The position numbers and the translations under genes were made by a program. A DNA stretch of 64,000 nt from Acidobacteriota bacterium (GTDB lineage: Bacteria > Acidobacteriota > Vicinamibacteria > Vicinamibacterales > SCN-69-37), in assembly GCA_016716905.1 (NCBI GenBank), contig JADJUS010000004.1, forward strand, positions 1 through 64,000, in the 5' to 3' direction. Under the pieces are notes generated by a model that made no database searches, was not told where the DNA came from, and saw nothing but the letters and a program-made list of their open reading frames with translations. Numbering within the stretch: the first letter of the stretch is position 1; every line of letters starts with the position of its first letter. Shown one piece after another: positions 34,280 through 44,430 of the stretch.

Positions 34280-37200
34280 ATGATGCGAGTCTTTCGAGTG
34301 ATGGCATTTGCCGTTGTAGCGACGGTGATGATGACCGGAGCGGCCCTGGCCCAGGGTTCGATCTTCGGAAAAGCGACTGACACGTCCGGCGGTGTGTTGC
34401 CGGGAGTGACCGTAACCGTGGCGGGACCGGCGCTGCAGGCGCCGCTCGTGGTGGTGACCGGCAGCAGTGGCGCGTACCAGTTTCCGTCGGTGCCGAACGG
34501 GACATTTTCCGTTTCGTTTGAACTGAGCGGCTTCAAGAAAGTCGTGCGCAACGGCGTTGTGATTACCAGCGGGTTCAACGCGCCCATCGACATGAAGATG
34601 GAAGTCGGTGCGATGTCGGAAGAACTCACCGTCTCGGCGGCGGCCCCCGTGGTCGACACGAAGAAGACCACATCGGGTGCGACGTTCACGTCGGAGATCC
34701 TTGAGAAGATTCCGACCGCGCGTGACCCCTGGCAGATCATCAATATGACCCCGGGCGTGCAGGCCGGCCTCAACGTCGGCGGCTCGTCGTCGGGCCAGCA
34801 GGTGGGTCTGGCGTCGCGCGGCACGGGCGCGAGCGTGCAGTGGAACCTGGAAGGCGGGTCGATCACGGACCTGTCGTCGAACTCGTCGCCCAGCTACTTC
34901 AACTTTGACTCGTTCGACCAGATCTCGGTCACGAACGGCGGCGGCGACGTCTCCGTGCAGTCGTCGGGCCTGTCGATCAACCTGGTGACCAAGAGCGGCA
35001 GCAACGTGTTCAAGGGCTCGGCCGTCGGCACGTTCCAGAACGACAAGATGCAGAACAACAACGTGACCGAGACGCAGTTTGCGCGCGGCACGGGCGGCTT
35101 CTTGTCAGGTGCGCCGATCAAGAAGATCTACAACATCTCGGGCGAGTACGGCGGCCCGATTGTGAAGAACCGGCTCTGGTGGTGGGCCGCGGCCGACAAG
35201 CAACTCATCGACGCCGGCGTCGTGAACTACTTCGATCGCGCCCGCGCGGAGTGCGTGGGTTATGCCGACGCCCAGCGCGCGGGTTCGCTGCTGACCGGCG
35301 GTACCTTGACGTATGCCAACCTCGAGCAGGTGCAGGACTGCCTCTCGAGCGACAAAACGATCATCAAGAACAAGCAGGGCAAGCTGAACTACCAGCTGAA
35401 CGCGTCGCACAAGTTCCAGTACTTGTTCATGAGCGACAACAAGTTCCGCAACGCGCGCGGCGCGTCAGCGAACACCGAGAAGGAAGCGGTTACGATTCAG
35501 ACGTCCGAGACGTACTGGAAGTACTTCCCGCTCCCGACCCACCAGCTCACGCACACGTTCATCGCGAGCGACCGGCTCGTGTTCAACACGGCGTTCACGA
35601 AGGTGTTCGGCGGCTTCTTCCTGGACTACCAGGACACGCAGGGCGACTGCGGCGGCACGCGGTACAGCGGATCGAGCGACATCTCGTCGTACCCGCAAGC
35701 GGCCAAGCCCACCTGCATGTTCAACATCCAGCCACAGACGATCCAGACCACGGGCAACCTGAGCCGGTCGTTGGGTGCGTCGTATCAGACGGTGCGGCCG
35801 TCGCTGGACCTCAAGACGGACGGCACCTACTTCCTGACCAACGTGCTCGGCGGCGACCACAGCTTGAAGTTCGGCGTGGGCTACCGCAAGAACCCGATCA
35901 CGTCGTTCTCGCACGAGAGTGGCGGCGGCCGGGCCGTGGTGCAGTGCGTCGGCAATACGCTCGCGAACTGCGGCGATGCCAAGACCTACGTGGCCGTGGG
36001 CTCCGCGACAGGCTTGGTGCCCCGCAATGCCAACCTGAATCGCGACTCGGTGTTGAACAATGACTGGTGGTCGTACAACGGCTACATCCAGGATTCGTAC
36101 AGCTACAAGCGGCTGCGCGTGAACGCCGGCCTGCGTTACGACTGGCAGCAGTCGAAGTGGATGGGCGGCTGCGTGACGGCGAACGTGCTGGTGCCGACAC
36201 TCCTGCCGGCGCAGTGTGACGAAGCGACGTCAAGCGGCCTGAGCCCAATCACGGGCCAGGTGGAAGAGATTCGACCCTTCTCGACGTGGTCGCCCCGCAT
36301 GTCGTTGACCTACGACGTATTCGGCAACGGCAAGACCGCGCTGAAGGCCACGGGGTCGTTTTATTACGCCACGAAGATCACGCTGGCCAACGCGCTGTCC
36401 GGTCTGCCGACCACTGTCGGCCTGACCTGGGGCGCCAACCAGACGAGCGGTGCGTGCGCCACGGCCGCGGGCGCGACCTGCTGGACCGACGCGAATCGTG
36501 ACGGGTTTGTCCAGACGGGGGAGCTCATCGGCGTCCCAACCGGACCGAGCAACTTCATTAACGGTGTGTTGCAGCCCGGAGGCAACATCGTGTCAGACGC
36601 CGCGCAGCTGGCCCGGACGCGGGAAATGACGCTCGGCGTGTCGCACGAGCTCATTCCGAACCTGGCGGTGGGTGCCGACTACATCTACCGACGTTACGAT
36701 CGTGGTACGCAGGGATACGTCCTCGGCTACGAGCCAGGGGCCGCGGGCTTCCCGGTGTCGAGCATCTACAACACGACCCCGCTGGTCTATACCGACACCG
36801 TCACCGGCAAGACGGCGAACTACTACACGGTACAGCAGGGGCTGACGCGGCCGACCGGTCAGACGGTCACCGCGTTGAACCTTGACTATCAGACGTACCA
36901 GGGCGTGGACCTGACCCTGAACAAGCGCTACAGCGACAAGTGGCAGCTGAACATCGCAGTCACGATCCAGAAGCGCAACGACTACGACGAGTACTTCACG
37001 AACCCGACCGGTGTGGACCTGTTTGATGGCATCAACACGGGCACGCGGTATCTGGTGAAGGTCAACGGCAGCTATGACCTGCCCTGGGGCATCATGGCGT
37101 CCACGAACTTCAACATGAACGACGGCGCGAACCGCGACCTGGCCATCAACGGTCCAGGCCAGGTGTACGGCGGCACGTCAGGCACGATCAACTACGCCTC

Positions 37201-37474
37201 GCTCAACTTCCAGGCAGGCGGGACGACTCGTCTGGAGCGGACGATGCTGTGGGACGCGGGCCTGAACAAGACGTTCACGTTCCGCGGCGGCCAGAACCGC
37301 GTGAAGGTCACGCTCGACGGGTTCAACATCCTGAACGCGGCGCCCGTCCTCGGCTTCTCGAGCAACAACATCAGCTCGCTCGGCACGACGGCGAACCCGG
37401 TCATTCCGGCCGAACGCATCAGCTCGATCCTGCCGCCGCGGGTCTTCCGCGCAGGCGTGACGATCTGGTTCTAA
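34280..37474 (+). CDS. TonB-dependent receptor, Oar-like (copy 1 of 3)
   Basis: About 1,064 residues. The signal peptide (FRVMAFAVVATVMMTGAALA) is followed by a CarboxypepD_reg-like beta-sandwich (GSIFGKATDTSGGVLPGVTV, SGAYQFPSVPNGTFSVSF, about 25-105). The plug domain follows (ATFTSEILEKIPTARDPWQI, GTGASVQWNLEGGSI, INLVTKSGSNVFKGSAVG), then a long beta-barrel ending in RVFRAGVTIWF, with the terminal Phe read by the BAM machinery. It resides in the outer membrane and probably takes up large substrates with TonB energy. GGAGGAG at 34267-34273 overlaps an earlier ATG (34265), so the following ATG 34280 is the better start. Flanked by its own promoter and terminator. Confidence 0.9.
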   Translation: MMRVFRVMAFAVVATVMMTGAALAQGSIFGKATDTSGGVLPGVTVTVAGPALQAPLVVVTGSSGAYQFPSVPNGTFSVSFELSGFKKVVRNGVVITSGFNAPIDMKMEVGAMSEELTVSAAAPVVDTKKTTSGATFTSEILEKIPTARDPWQIINMTPGVQAGLNVGGSSSGQQVGLASRGTGASVQWNLEGGSITDLSSNSSPSYFNFDSFDQISVTNGGGDVSVQSSGLSINLVTKSGSNVFKGSAVGTFQNDKMQNNNVTETQFARGTGGFLSGAPIKKIYNISGEYGGPIVKNRLWWWAAADKQLIDAGVVNYFDRARAECVGYADAQRAGSLLTGGTLTYANLEQVQDCLSSDKTIIKNKQGKLNYQLNASHKFQYLFMSDNKFRNARGASANTEKEAVTIQTSETYWKYFPLPTHQLTHTFIASDRLVFNTAFTKVFGGFFLDYQDTQGDCGGTRYSGSSDISSYPQAAKPTCMFNIQPQTIQTTGNLSRSLGASYQTVRPSLDLKTDGTYFLTNVLGGDHSLKFGVGYRKNPITSFSHESGGGRAVVQCVGNTLANCGDAKTYVAVGSATGLVPRNANLNRDSVLNNDWWSYNGYIQDSYSYKRLRVNAGLRYDWQQSKWMGGCVTANVLVPTLLPAQCDEATSSGLSPITGQVEEIRPFSTWSPRMSLTYDVFGNGKTALKATGSFYYATKITLANALSGLPTTVGLTWGANQTSGACATAAGATCWTDANRDGFVQTGELIGVPTGPSNFINGVLQPGGNIVSDAAQLARTREMTLGVSHELIPNLAVGADYIYRRYDRGTQGYVLGYEPGAAGFPVSSIYNTTPLVYTDTVTGKTANYYTVQQGLTRPTGQTVTALNLDYQTYQGVDLTLNKRYSDKWQLNIAVTIQKRNDYDEYFTNPTGVDLFDGINTGTRYLVKVNGSYDLPWGIMASTNFNMNDGANRDLAINGPGQVYGGTSGTINYASLNFQAGGTTRLERTMLWDAGLNKTFTFRGGQNRVKVTLDGFNILNAAPVLGFSSNNISSLGTTANPVIPAERISSILPPRVFRAGVTIWF

Positions 37475-37536
37475 CAACGGCGTAGTCCGCCGAAGCCTCG
37501 CCGTAGCCCCTAGGGCGTAGGCGGGAGAAAACAGAC

Positions 37537-37571
37537 CGGCCCCGGACACTTGTGTCCGGGGCCGTTTTTTT
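37537..37571 (+). terminator. Intrinsic terminator of receptor gene 1
   Basis: A 13-base GC stem (CGGCCCCGGACAC / GTGTCCGGGGCCG) is followed by seven T. It lies 62 bases after the stop. Confidence 0.9.
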
Positions 37572-37595
37572 ATGTCCGACTGCGGTCAGAGAGTC

Positions 37596-37624
37596 TTGAC
37601 CACCTTGCAGCGCAGCACTAGCCT
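37596..37624 (+). promoter_or_regulatory. Promoter of receptor gene 2
   Basis: TTGACC, a 17-base spacer, TAGCCT. It lies between the terminator of gene 1 and the ribosome site of gene 2, supporting independent transcription. Confidence 0.5.
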
Positions 37625-37717
37625 GCTCCTACCGTTCCAATGATCCGGCTGTCGTCAAAGTGCATCTCGCTCCGACGGCAGCTGACTTCCTTGTGACGGA
37701 TGGAGGAGAAAAAACTG

Positions 37718-40700
37718 ATGATGCGAGTGTTTCGGGTGATGACGTTCGCCGCCGTGGCGACCGTGATGATGACTGGAGCGGCCCTGGCGCAGGGGTCGAT
37801 CTTCGGGAAAGCGACTGACACGTCCGGTGGTGTGCTGCCGGGAGTGACCGTGACCGTGAGCGGGCCTGCACTGCAGGCGCCGTTGGTGGTGGTTACTGGC
37901 AGCAGTGGTGCGTACCAGTTTCCGACGGTGCCGAACGGGACATTTTCTGTTTCGTTTGAACTGAGCGGCTTCAAGAAAGTTGTTCGCAATAACATTGTGA
38001 TTAGCAGCGGGTTCAACGCGCCCATCGACATGAAGATGGAAGTCGGCGCGATGTCGGAAGAACTCACCGTCTCGGCCGCGGCCCCCGTGGTCGACACGAA
38101 GAAGACCACGTCGGGTGCGACGTTCACGTCGGAAATCCTCGAGAAGATTCCGACGGCGCGTGACCCGTGGCAGATCATCAACATGACCCCGGGCGTGCAG
38201 GCCGGTCTCAACGTCGGCGGCTCGTCGTCGGGCCAGCAGGTGGGTCTGGCGTCGCGCGGCACGGGCGCGAGCGTGCAGTGGAATCTGGAAGGCGGGTCGA
38301 TCACGGACCTGTCGTCGAACTCGTCCCCGAGCTACTTCAACTTCGACTCGTTCGACCAGATCTCGGTCACGAACGGCGGCGGCGATGTGTCGGTGCAGTC
38401 GTCGGGCCTGTCGATCAATCTGGTGACCAAGAGCGGCAGCAACGTGTTCAAGGGCTCGGCCGTGGGCACGTTTCAGAACGACAAGATGCAGAACAACAAC
38501 GTGACCGAAGCGCAGTTTGCGCGGGGCACGTCGGGCTTCCTGTCGGGCGCGCCGATCAAGAAGATCTACAACATCTCGGGTGAGTACGGCGGCCCGGTGG
38601 TGAAGAATCGTCTCTGGTGGTGGGTGGCGGCCGACAAGCAGCTCATCGACGCAGGCGTCGTGAACTACTTCGACCGTGCCAGGGCGGAGTGCGTGGGTTA
38701 TGCCGACGCGCAGCGCGCGGGCTCCTTGCTGACGGGCGCCAACGCCATCACGTATGGTGACCTCGAGACGGTGCAGGATTGCCTGTCGAGCGACAAGACG
38801 GTCATCAAGAACAAGCAGGGCAAGCTGAACTACCAGCTGAACGCGTCGCACAAGTTCCAGTACCTGTTCATGAGCGACAACAAGTTCCGCAACGCGCGCG
38901 GCGCGTCGGCGAACACCGAAAAGGAAGCGGTCACGATCCAGACGTCTGAAACGTACTGGAAGTACTTCCCGCTCCCGACGCACCAGCTGACGCACACGTT
39001 CATCGTGAGCGACCGGCTCGTGTTCAACACCGCGTTCACGAAAGTGTTCGGCGGATTCTTCCTCGACTACCAGGACTCGCAGGGCGCCTGCGGCGGCACG
39101 CGGTACACCGGGTCCACCGACCTGGCGTCGTATCCGCAGTCGGCGAACCCGAACTGCATGTTCAACATCCAGCCCCAGACCATCCAGACCACCGGCAACC
39201 TGAGCCGGTCGCTGGGCGCGTCGTACCAGACGGTACGGCCGTCGCTGGACCTCAAGACGGACGGCACGTACTTCCTGACCAACGTGCTGGGCGGCGACCA
39301 CAGCTTGAAGTTCGGCGTGGGCTACCGCAAGAACCCGATCACCTCGTTCTCGCACGAGAGCGGCGGCGGCCGGGCCGTGGTGCAGTGCGTCGGCAATGCG
39401 CTGGCGAACTGCGGCGATGCCAAGACGTATGTGGCGGTGGGCTCGGCGACCGGCCTGGTGCCGCGCAACGCCGTGCTGCAGCGTGATTCCCTGCTGAACA
39501 ACGACTGGTGGTCGTACAACGGCTACATCCAGGACTCCTACAGCTACAAGCGCCTGCGTGTGAACGCGGGCCTGCGCTACGACTGGCAGCAGTCGAAGTG
39601 GATGGGTGGCTGCCTGACCGCGAACGTGCTGGTGCCGACGATGCTGCCGGCGCAGTGTGACGAAGAAACGTCGAGCGGTTTGAGCCCGATCACTGGTCAG
39701 GTGGAAGAGATCCGGCCGTTCTCGAACTGGTCGCCCCGCATGTCGCTGACGTATGACATCTTCGGCGACGGCAAGACGGCCGCGAAGCTGACCGGTTCCT
39801 ACTACTACGCGACGAAGATCACGCTGGCGAATGCGTTGTCCGGTCTGCCGACCACCGTCGGCCTGACCTGGGGCAACAACCAGACCAGCGGCGCGTGTGC
39901 CACGGCCGCCGGTTCCACCTGCTGGACCGACGCGAACCGCGATGGGTTCGTCCAGCCGGGTGAGCTCATCGGCACACCGACGGGACCGGCGAACTTCATT
40001 AACGGCGTGCTGCAGCCCGGCGGCAACCTGGTCTCCGAAGATGCCCAACTCGCTCGCACGCGGGAATTCACCGCGGGTCTGTCACACGAACTGATTGCCA
40101 ACCTGGCGGTGGGCGCCGACTACATCTACCGGCGTTATGACCGTGGCACGCAGAACTACGTGCTGGGTTACGAGCCTGGCGCGGCGGGGTACCCGGTGTC
40201 GAACATCTACAACACCACCCCGAGCGTTCACACGGACACGATCACCGGCAAGACGGCGAACTACTACACCGTGCAGCAGGGGCTGACCCGGCCGACCGGG
40301 ACAACCGTCACGGCGACGAACCCGGACTACCAGACGTACCAGGGCGTGGACCTGACGCTGAACAAGCGCTACAGCGACAAGTGGCAGTTCAACGTGGCGC
40401 TGACGATCCAGAAGCGCAACGACCAGGATGTCTACTTCACCAACCCGACGGGTGTGGACCTCACACAGGGCCTCAACACCCAGTCGCGGTACCTGCTGAA
40501 GGTCAATGGCAGCTATGACCTGCCGTGGGGCGTCATGGCGTCCACCAACTTCAACATGAATGATGGCGCGCAGCGGACCATGCTGATTGATGGACCCGGT
40601 CAGGTCTACGGCGGCACGTCGGGCACCATCAACTACGCCACGCTCACGTTCGAGCCGGCGGACACCACACGCCTGGAGAAGACGGTCCTCTGGGATGCGG

Positions 40701-40915
40701 GCTTGAACAAGACGTTCACGTTCCGTGGCGGCCAGAACCGCGTCAAGGTGACGATTGATGGATTCAACGTCCTGAACTCGGCGCCCGTCCTCAGCTTCTC
40801 GAGCCAGAACATCAGCACGAGGGGAACGACGGCGAACCCGATCATTCCGGCCGAGCGCATCTCGACGATCCTCCCGCCGCGCGTTTTCCGCGCCGGCGTG
40901 ACAATCTGGTTCTAA
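37718..40915 (+). CDS. TonB-dependent receptor, Oar-like (copy 2 of 3)
   Basis: About 1,065 residues with the same domain order as copy 1. By eye the signal peptide, beta-sandwich and plug are nearly identical to copy 1 (differences such as ...PTVPNGTF for PSVPNGTF and RNNIVISSG for RNGVVITSG). The barrel shows clustered changes, for example TGANAITYGDLETVQDCLSS for TGGTLTYANLEQVQDCLSS, and LQRDSLLNNDWW for LNRDSVLNNDWW. GGAGGAG (37702-37708) precedes ATG 37718; an ATG at 37700 overlaps the ribosome site and is less likely. No processing enzyme or regulator accompanies it, so the substrate is unknown. The end RVFRAGVTIWF is intact. Confidence 0.9.
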   Translation: MMRVFRVMTFAAVATVMMTGAALAQGSIFGKATDTSGGVLPGVTVTVSGPALQAPLVVVTGSSGAYQFPTVPNGTFSVSFELSGFKKVVRNNIVISSGFNAPIDMKMEVGAMSEELTVSAAAPVVDTKKTTSGATFTSEILEKIPTARDPWQIINMTPGVQAGLNVGGSSSGQQVGLASRGTGASVQWNLEGGSITDLSSNSSPSYFNFDSFDQISVTNGGGDVSVQSSGLSINLVTKSGSNVFKGSAVGTFQNDKMQNNNVTEAQFARGTSGFLSGAPIKKIYNISGEYGGPVVKNRLWWWVAADKQLIDAGVVNYFDRARAECVGYADAQRAGSLLTGANAITYGDLETVQDCLSSDKTVIKNKQGKLNYQLNASHKFQYLFMSDNKFRNARGASANTEKEAVTIQTSETYWKYFPLPTHQLTHTFIVSDRLVFNTAFTKVFGGFFLDYQDSQGACGGTRYTGSTDLASYPQSANPNCMFNIQPQTIQTTGNLSRSLGASYQTVRPSLDLKTDGTYFLTNVLGGDHSLKFGVGYRKNPITSFSHESGGGRAVVQCVGNALANCGDAKTYVAVGSATGLVPRNAVLQRDSLLNNDWWSYNGYIQDSYSYKRLRVNAGLRYDWQQSKWMGGCLTANVLVPTMLPAQCDEETSSGLSPITGQVEEIRPFSNWSPRMSLTYDIFGDGKTAAKLTGSYYYATKITLANALSGLPTTVGLTWGNNQTSGACATAAGSTCWTDANRDGFVQPGELIGTPTGPANFINGVLQPGGNLVSEDAQLARTREFTAGLSHELIANLAVGADYIYRRYDRGTQNYVLGYEPGAAGYPVSNIYNTTPSVHTDTITGKTANYYTVQQGLTRPTGTTVTATNPDYQTYQGVDLTLNKRYSDKWQFNVALTIQKRNDQDVYFTNPTGVDLTQGLNTQSRYLLKVNGSYDLPWGVMASTNFNMNDGAQRTMLIDGPGQVYGGTSGTINYATLTFEPADTTRLEKTVLWDAGLNKTFTFRGGQNRVKVTIDGFNVLNSAPVLSFSSQNISTRGTTANPIIPAERISTILPPRVFRAGVTIWF

Positions 40916-40940
40916 CGAGGGCGTAGGCGGGAAGACATAC

Positions 40941-40976
40941 CGGCCCCGGGCGTTTATCGCCCGGGGCCGTTTTTTT
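40941..40976 (+). terminator. Intrinsic terminator of receptor gene 2
   Basis: A 12-base stem (CGGCCCCGGGCG / CGCCCGGGGCCG), loop TTTAT and a run of seven T, 25 bases after the stop. Confidence 0.9.
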
Positions 40977-41047
40977 GTAACGCACACAAAACGGGGTCGA
41001 CAATATACCCCTACTGGGTATAGCATCATAAATTCTCGCACTCCGCC

Positions 41048-41077
41048 TTGACCGAATGCGCCCACCGGCCGTAGGAT
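41048..41077 (+). promoter_or_regulatory. Promoter of receptor gene 3
   Basis: TTGACC, an 18-base spacer, TAGGAT. A stretch of lower GC content (ATATACCCCTACTGGGTATAG, imperfect inverted repeat, about 41002-41023) lies just upstream and could be a regulatory site. Confidence 0.5.
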
Positions 41078-41169
41078 GCCTCACCGTCGCAATGGTCCGA
41101 TTCCGGTTAAAGGGCGTTTACGCTCTTGTCCTGCATCTGACTTTTTTGTGACGGATGGAGGAGAACAGG

Positions 41170-44100
41170 ATGATGCGAGTCTTTCGAGTGATGGCGTTCG
41201 CCGCTGTGGCGACCGTGATGATGACCGGAGCGGCCCTGGCCCAGGGTTCGATCTTCGGCAAGGCCACTGATACGTCCGGCGGCGTGCTGCCCGGCGTGAC
41301 GGTGACCGTGGCAGGACCGGCGCTGCAGGCGCCGTTGGTGGTGGTCACTGGCAGCAGTGGCGCGTACCAGTTTCCGACCGTGCCGAACGGCACGTTCTCG
41401 GTGACGTTTGAACTGAGCGGCTTCAAAAAAGTCGTGCGCAACAACATTGTGATTACCAGCGGGTTCAACGCGCCCATCGACATGAAGATGGAAGTCGGCG
41501 CGATGTCGGAAGAACTCACCGTCTCAGCGGCGGCCCCCGTCGTTGACACGAAGAAGACCACGTCGGGTGCGACGTTCACGTCGGAAATTCTCGAGAAGAT
41601 TCCGACCGCGCGCGACCCGTGGCAGATCATCAACATGACCCCGGGCGTGCAGGCCGGTCTCAACGTCGGCGGCTCGTCGTCGGGCCAGCAGGTCGGCCTT
41701 GAGTCGCGCGGCACGGGTGCCAGCGTGCAGTGGAACCTGGAAGGCGGGTCGATCACGGACCTGTCGTCGAACTCATCGCCCAGCTACTTCAACTTTGACT
41801 CGTTCGACCAGATTTCGGTGACCAATGGCGGCGGCGACGTCTCCGTGCAGTCGTCGGGCCTGTCGATCAACCTGGTGACCAAGAGCGGCAGCAACGTGTT
41901 CAAGGGTTCGGCCGTGGGCACGTTCCAGAACGACGCGATGCAGGCGAACAACGTGACCGAGGACCAGTTCAAGCGAGGCACGGGCGGCTTCCTGTCGGGC
42001 GCGCCGATCAAGAAGATCTACAACATCTCGGGTGAGTACGGCGGCCCGATCGTGAAGAACCGTCTCTGGTGGTGGGCGGCGGCCGACAAGCAGCTCATCG
42101 ACGCGGGCGTCGTGAACTACTTCGACCGTTCGCGCGCCGAGTGCGTGCCGTATGCCGATGCACAGCGCGCGGGTTCGCTGCTGACCGGCGGCTCCCTGAC
42201 GTATGCCAACCTGGCGGACGTGCAGGACTGCCTCTCGAGCGACAAGACGGTCATCAAGAACAAGCAGGCCAAGGTCAACTACCAGCTGAACGCCTCGCAC
42301 AAGTTCCAGTACCTGTTCATGAGCGACAACAAGTTCCGCAACGCGCGCGGCGCGTCGGCCGACACCGAAAAGGAAGCGGTCACGATCCAGACGTCTGAGA
42401 CGTACTGGAAGTACTTCCCGCTCCCGACCCACCAGATCACGCACACGTTCATCGCGAGCGACCGGCTCGTGTTCAACACGGCGTTCACGAAGGTGTTCGG
42501 CGGGTTCTTCCTCGACTACCAGGACTCGCAGGGCTCCTGCGGCAACACGCGCTACACGGGCGACATCCAGTTGTCGTCGTATCCGCAGACGGCCGACCCG
42601 ACCTGCATGTTCAACATCCAGCCGCAGACCATCGCGACCACGGGCAACCTGAGCCGCTCGCTGGGTAACTCCTACCAGACCGTGCGTCCCTCGCTGGACC
42701 TCAAGACGGACGGCACCTACTTCCTGACCAACGTGCTCGGCGGCGACCACAGCCTGAAGTTCGGCGTCGGCTACCGCAAGAACCCGATCACCACGTTCAA
42801 CCACATCAGCGGCGGCGGCCGGGCCACCGTGCAGTGCGTGGGCAATGCGCTGGCAGGTTGCGGCGATGGCCGGACGTACGTGGCCGTGGGCGGCGCGACG
42901 CAGGGCCTGGTGCCGCGCGCCGCGTCCGCGACGCGCGACTCGCTGACCAACAACGACTGGTGGTCGTACAACGGCTACATCCAGGATTCCTACAGCTACA
43001 AGCGGCTGCGCGTGAACGCCGGCCTGCGCTACGACTGGCAGCAGTCGAAGTGGATGGGTGGTTGCGTAACGGCGAACGCGTTGGTGCCGGATCTCCTCCC
43101 GGGCCAGTGCGAAGGCGAACTGACGGGCGGCATCAGCCCGATCACCGGCCAGGACGAAAAGCTGCGGGCGTTCTCGCAGTTCTCGCCGCGCATGTCGTTG
43201 ACCTATGACGTCTTCGGTGACGGCAAGACGGCAGCGAAGATGACCGGTTCCTACTACTACGCGACCAAGATCACGCTGGCCAACGCCCTGTCGGGTCTCG
43301 GCGGCGTCGGTCTCACGTGGGGCACCAACCAGAACAGCGGCGCGTGCAGCACGACCGCGAACTCCACCTGCTGGAACGACGCGAACCGCGACGGCTTCAT
43401 TCAGCGTCCCGAACTGCTGGGCACGCCGAACTTCCCGGCCGAATTCGTGAACGGCGTGCTCGTCGCCTCCGGTAACCGCGTGGCTGACGATGCGAAGCTC
43501 GCCCGTACGCGCGAGATGACGGTCGGTCTGTCGCACGAGCTCATCGCCAACCTGGCAGTGGGCGCTGACTACATCTACCGGAAGTACGACTACGGCACGG
43601 CGGCCTACATCATCGGCTACGAGCCGGGTGCGGCTGGCTTCCCCCAGTCGAACATCTACGGCGCACCGCTCACGCACACCGACACGGTCACCGGCAAGAC
43701 GGCGACCTACTACACGGTGCAGCAGGGGCTGACGCGGCCCTCAGGCCCGACGATCACCAAGACGAACCTGGACTACGAGGTGTATCAGGGCGTGGACCTG
43801 ACGCTGAACAAGCGTTACAGCGACAAGTGGCAGCTGAACATCGCGGTCACCATCCAGAAGCGCAATGACTACGACGTCTTCTACACCAACCCGACCGGTG
43901 TGGATCTCTTCGACGGCATCAACACCGGCTCGCGCTACCTGCTGAAGGTCAACGGCAGCTATGACCTGCCCTGGGGCATCATGGCGTCCACGAACTTCAA
44001 CATGAACGACGGTGCCAACCGCAACATGTCCATCAACGGACCGGGCAATGTGTACGGCGGCACGACGGGCAACATCACCTACAACACGCTGAACTTCGAA

Positions 44101-44361
44101 AAGGGTGGCTCGACGCGCCTCGAGAAGACCGTGCTGTGGGACATGGGCCTGAACAAGACGTTCACGTTCCGTGGCGGCCAGAACCGCGTGAAGATGACGG
44201 TGGACGGGTTCAACATCCTGAACGCGGCGCCCGTCCTCGGCTTCTCGAGCAACAACCTGAGCTCACTGGGCACGACGGCGAACCCCATCATCCCGGCCGA
44301 GCGCATCAACTCGATCCTGCCACCGCGGGTCTTCCGCGCCGGCGTGACCGTCTGGTTCTAG
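41170..44361 (+). CDS. TonB-dependent receptor, Oar-like (copy 3 of 3)
   Basis: About 1,063 residues, same order as copies 1 and 2: signal peptide, CarboxypepD_reg-like domain, plug and barrel ending RVFRAGVTVWF. It is the most diverged in the barrel, for example GGISPITGQDEKLRAFSQFS for GLSPITGQVEEIRPFSTWS and LGGVGLTWGTNQNSG for PTTVGLTWGANQTSG, while the first roughly 230 residues are almost unchanged. GGAGGAG (41157-41163) precedes ATG 41170. Barrel-strand framework sequences such as YIYRxYD, TLNKRYSDKW and NGSYDLPWG are fixed in all three, so the changes fall mainly between them, as expected for surface loops. Confidence 0.9.
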   Translation: MMRVFRVMAFAAVATVMMTGAALAQGSIFGKATDTSGGVLPGVTVTVAGPALQAPLVVVTGSSGAYQFPTVPNGTFSVTFELSGFKKVVRNNIVITSGFNAPIDMKMEVGAMSEELTVSAAAPVVDTKKTTSGATFTSEILEKIPTARDPWQIINMTPGVQAGLNVGGSSSGQQVGLESRGTGASVQWNLEGGSITDLSSNSSPSYFNFDSFDQISVTNGGGDVSVQSSGLSINLVTKSGSNVFKGSAVGTFQNDAMQANNVTEDQFKRGTGGFLSGAPIKKIYNISGEYGGPIVKNRLWWWAAADKQLIDAGVVNYFDRSRAECVPYADAQRAGSLLTGGSLTYANLADVQDCLSSDKTVIKNKQAKVNYQLNASHKFQYLFMSDNKFRNARGASADTEKEAVTIQTSETYWKYFPLPTHQITHTFIASDRLVFNTAFTKVFGGFFLDYQDSQGSCGNTRYTGDIQLSSYPQTADPTCMFNIQPQTIATTGNLSRSLGNSYQTVRPSLDLKTDGTYFLTNVLGGDHSLKFGVGYRKNPITTFNHISGGGRATVQCVGNALAGCGDGRTYVAVGGATQGLVPRAASATRDSLTNNDWWSYNGYIQDSYSYKRLRVNAGLRYDWQQSKWMGGCVTANALVPDLLPGQCEGELTGGISPITGQDEKLRAFSQFSPRMSLTYDVFGDGKTAAKMTGSYYYATKITLANALSGLGGVGLTWGTNQNSGACSTTANSTCWNDANRDGFIQRPELLGTPNFPAEFVNGVLVASGNRVADDAKLARTREMTVGLSHELIANLAVGADYIYRKYDYGTAAYIIGYEPGAAGFPQSNIYGAPLTHTDTVTGKTATYYTVQQGLTRPSGPTITKTNLDYEVYQGVDLTLNKRYSDKWQLNIAVTIQKRNDYDVFYTNPTGVDLFDGINTGSRYLLKVNGSYDLPWGIMASTNFNMNDGANRNMSINGPGNVYGGTTGNITYNTLNFEKGGSTRLEKTVLWDMGLNKTFTFRGGQNRVKMTVDGFNILNAAPVLGFSSNNLSSLGTTANPIIPAERINSILPPRVFRAGVTVWF

Positions 44362-44430
44362 ACGCGGCGAGCCGCGTCTAGTCCCGCCGTAGCCCTTGGG
44401 CGAAGGCGGACAAACGCGAGGCACACTCAC

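Noticed and set aside
37655..40048. Very long open frame (797 codons) on the minus strand opposite receptor gene 2
   Set aside because: It is a shadow of the G/C-rich third positions of the receptor gene. The same kind of antisense frame appears opposite copies 1 and 3, with Arg/His/Val-rich sequence and no family motif.
41773..43677. 634-codon open frame on the minus strand opposite receptor gene 3
   Set aside because: Same codon-bias shadow as above; the receptor reading frame has a signal peptide, domains and a terminal Phe.
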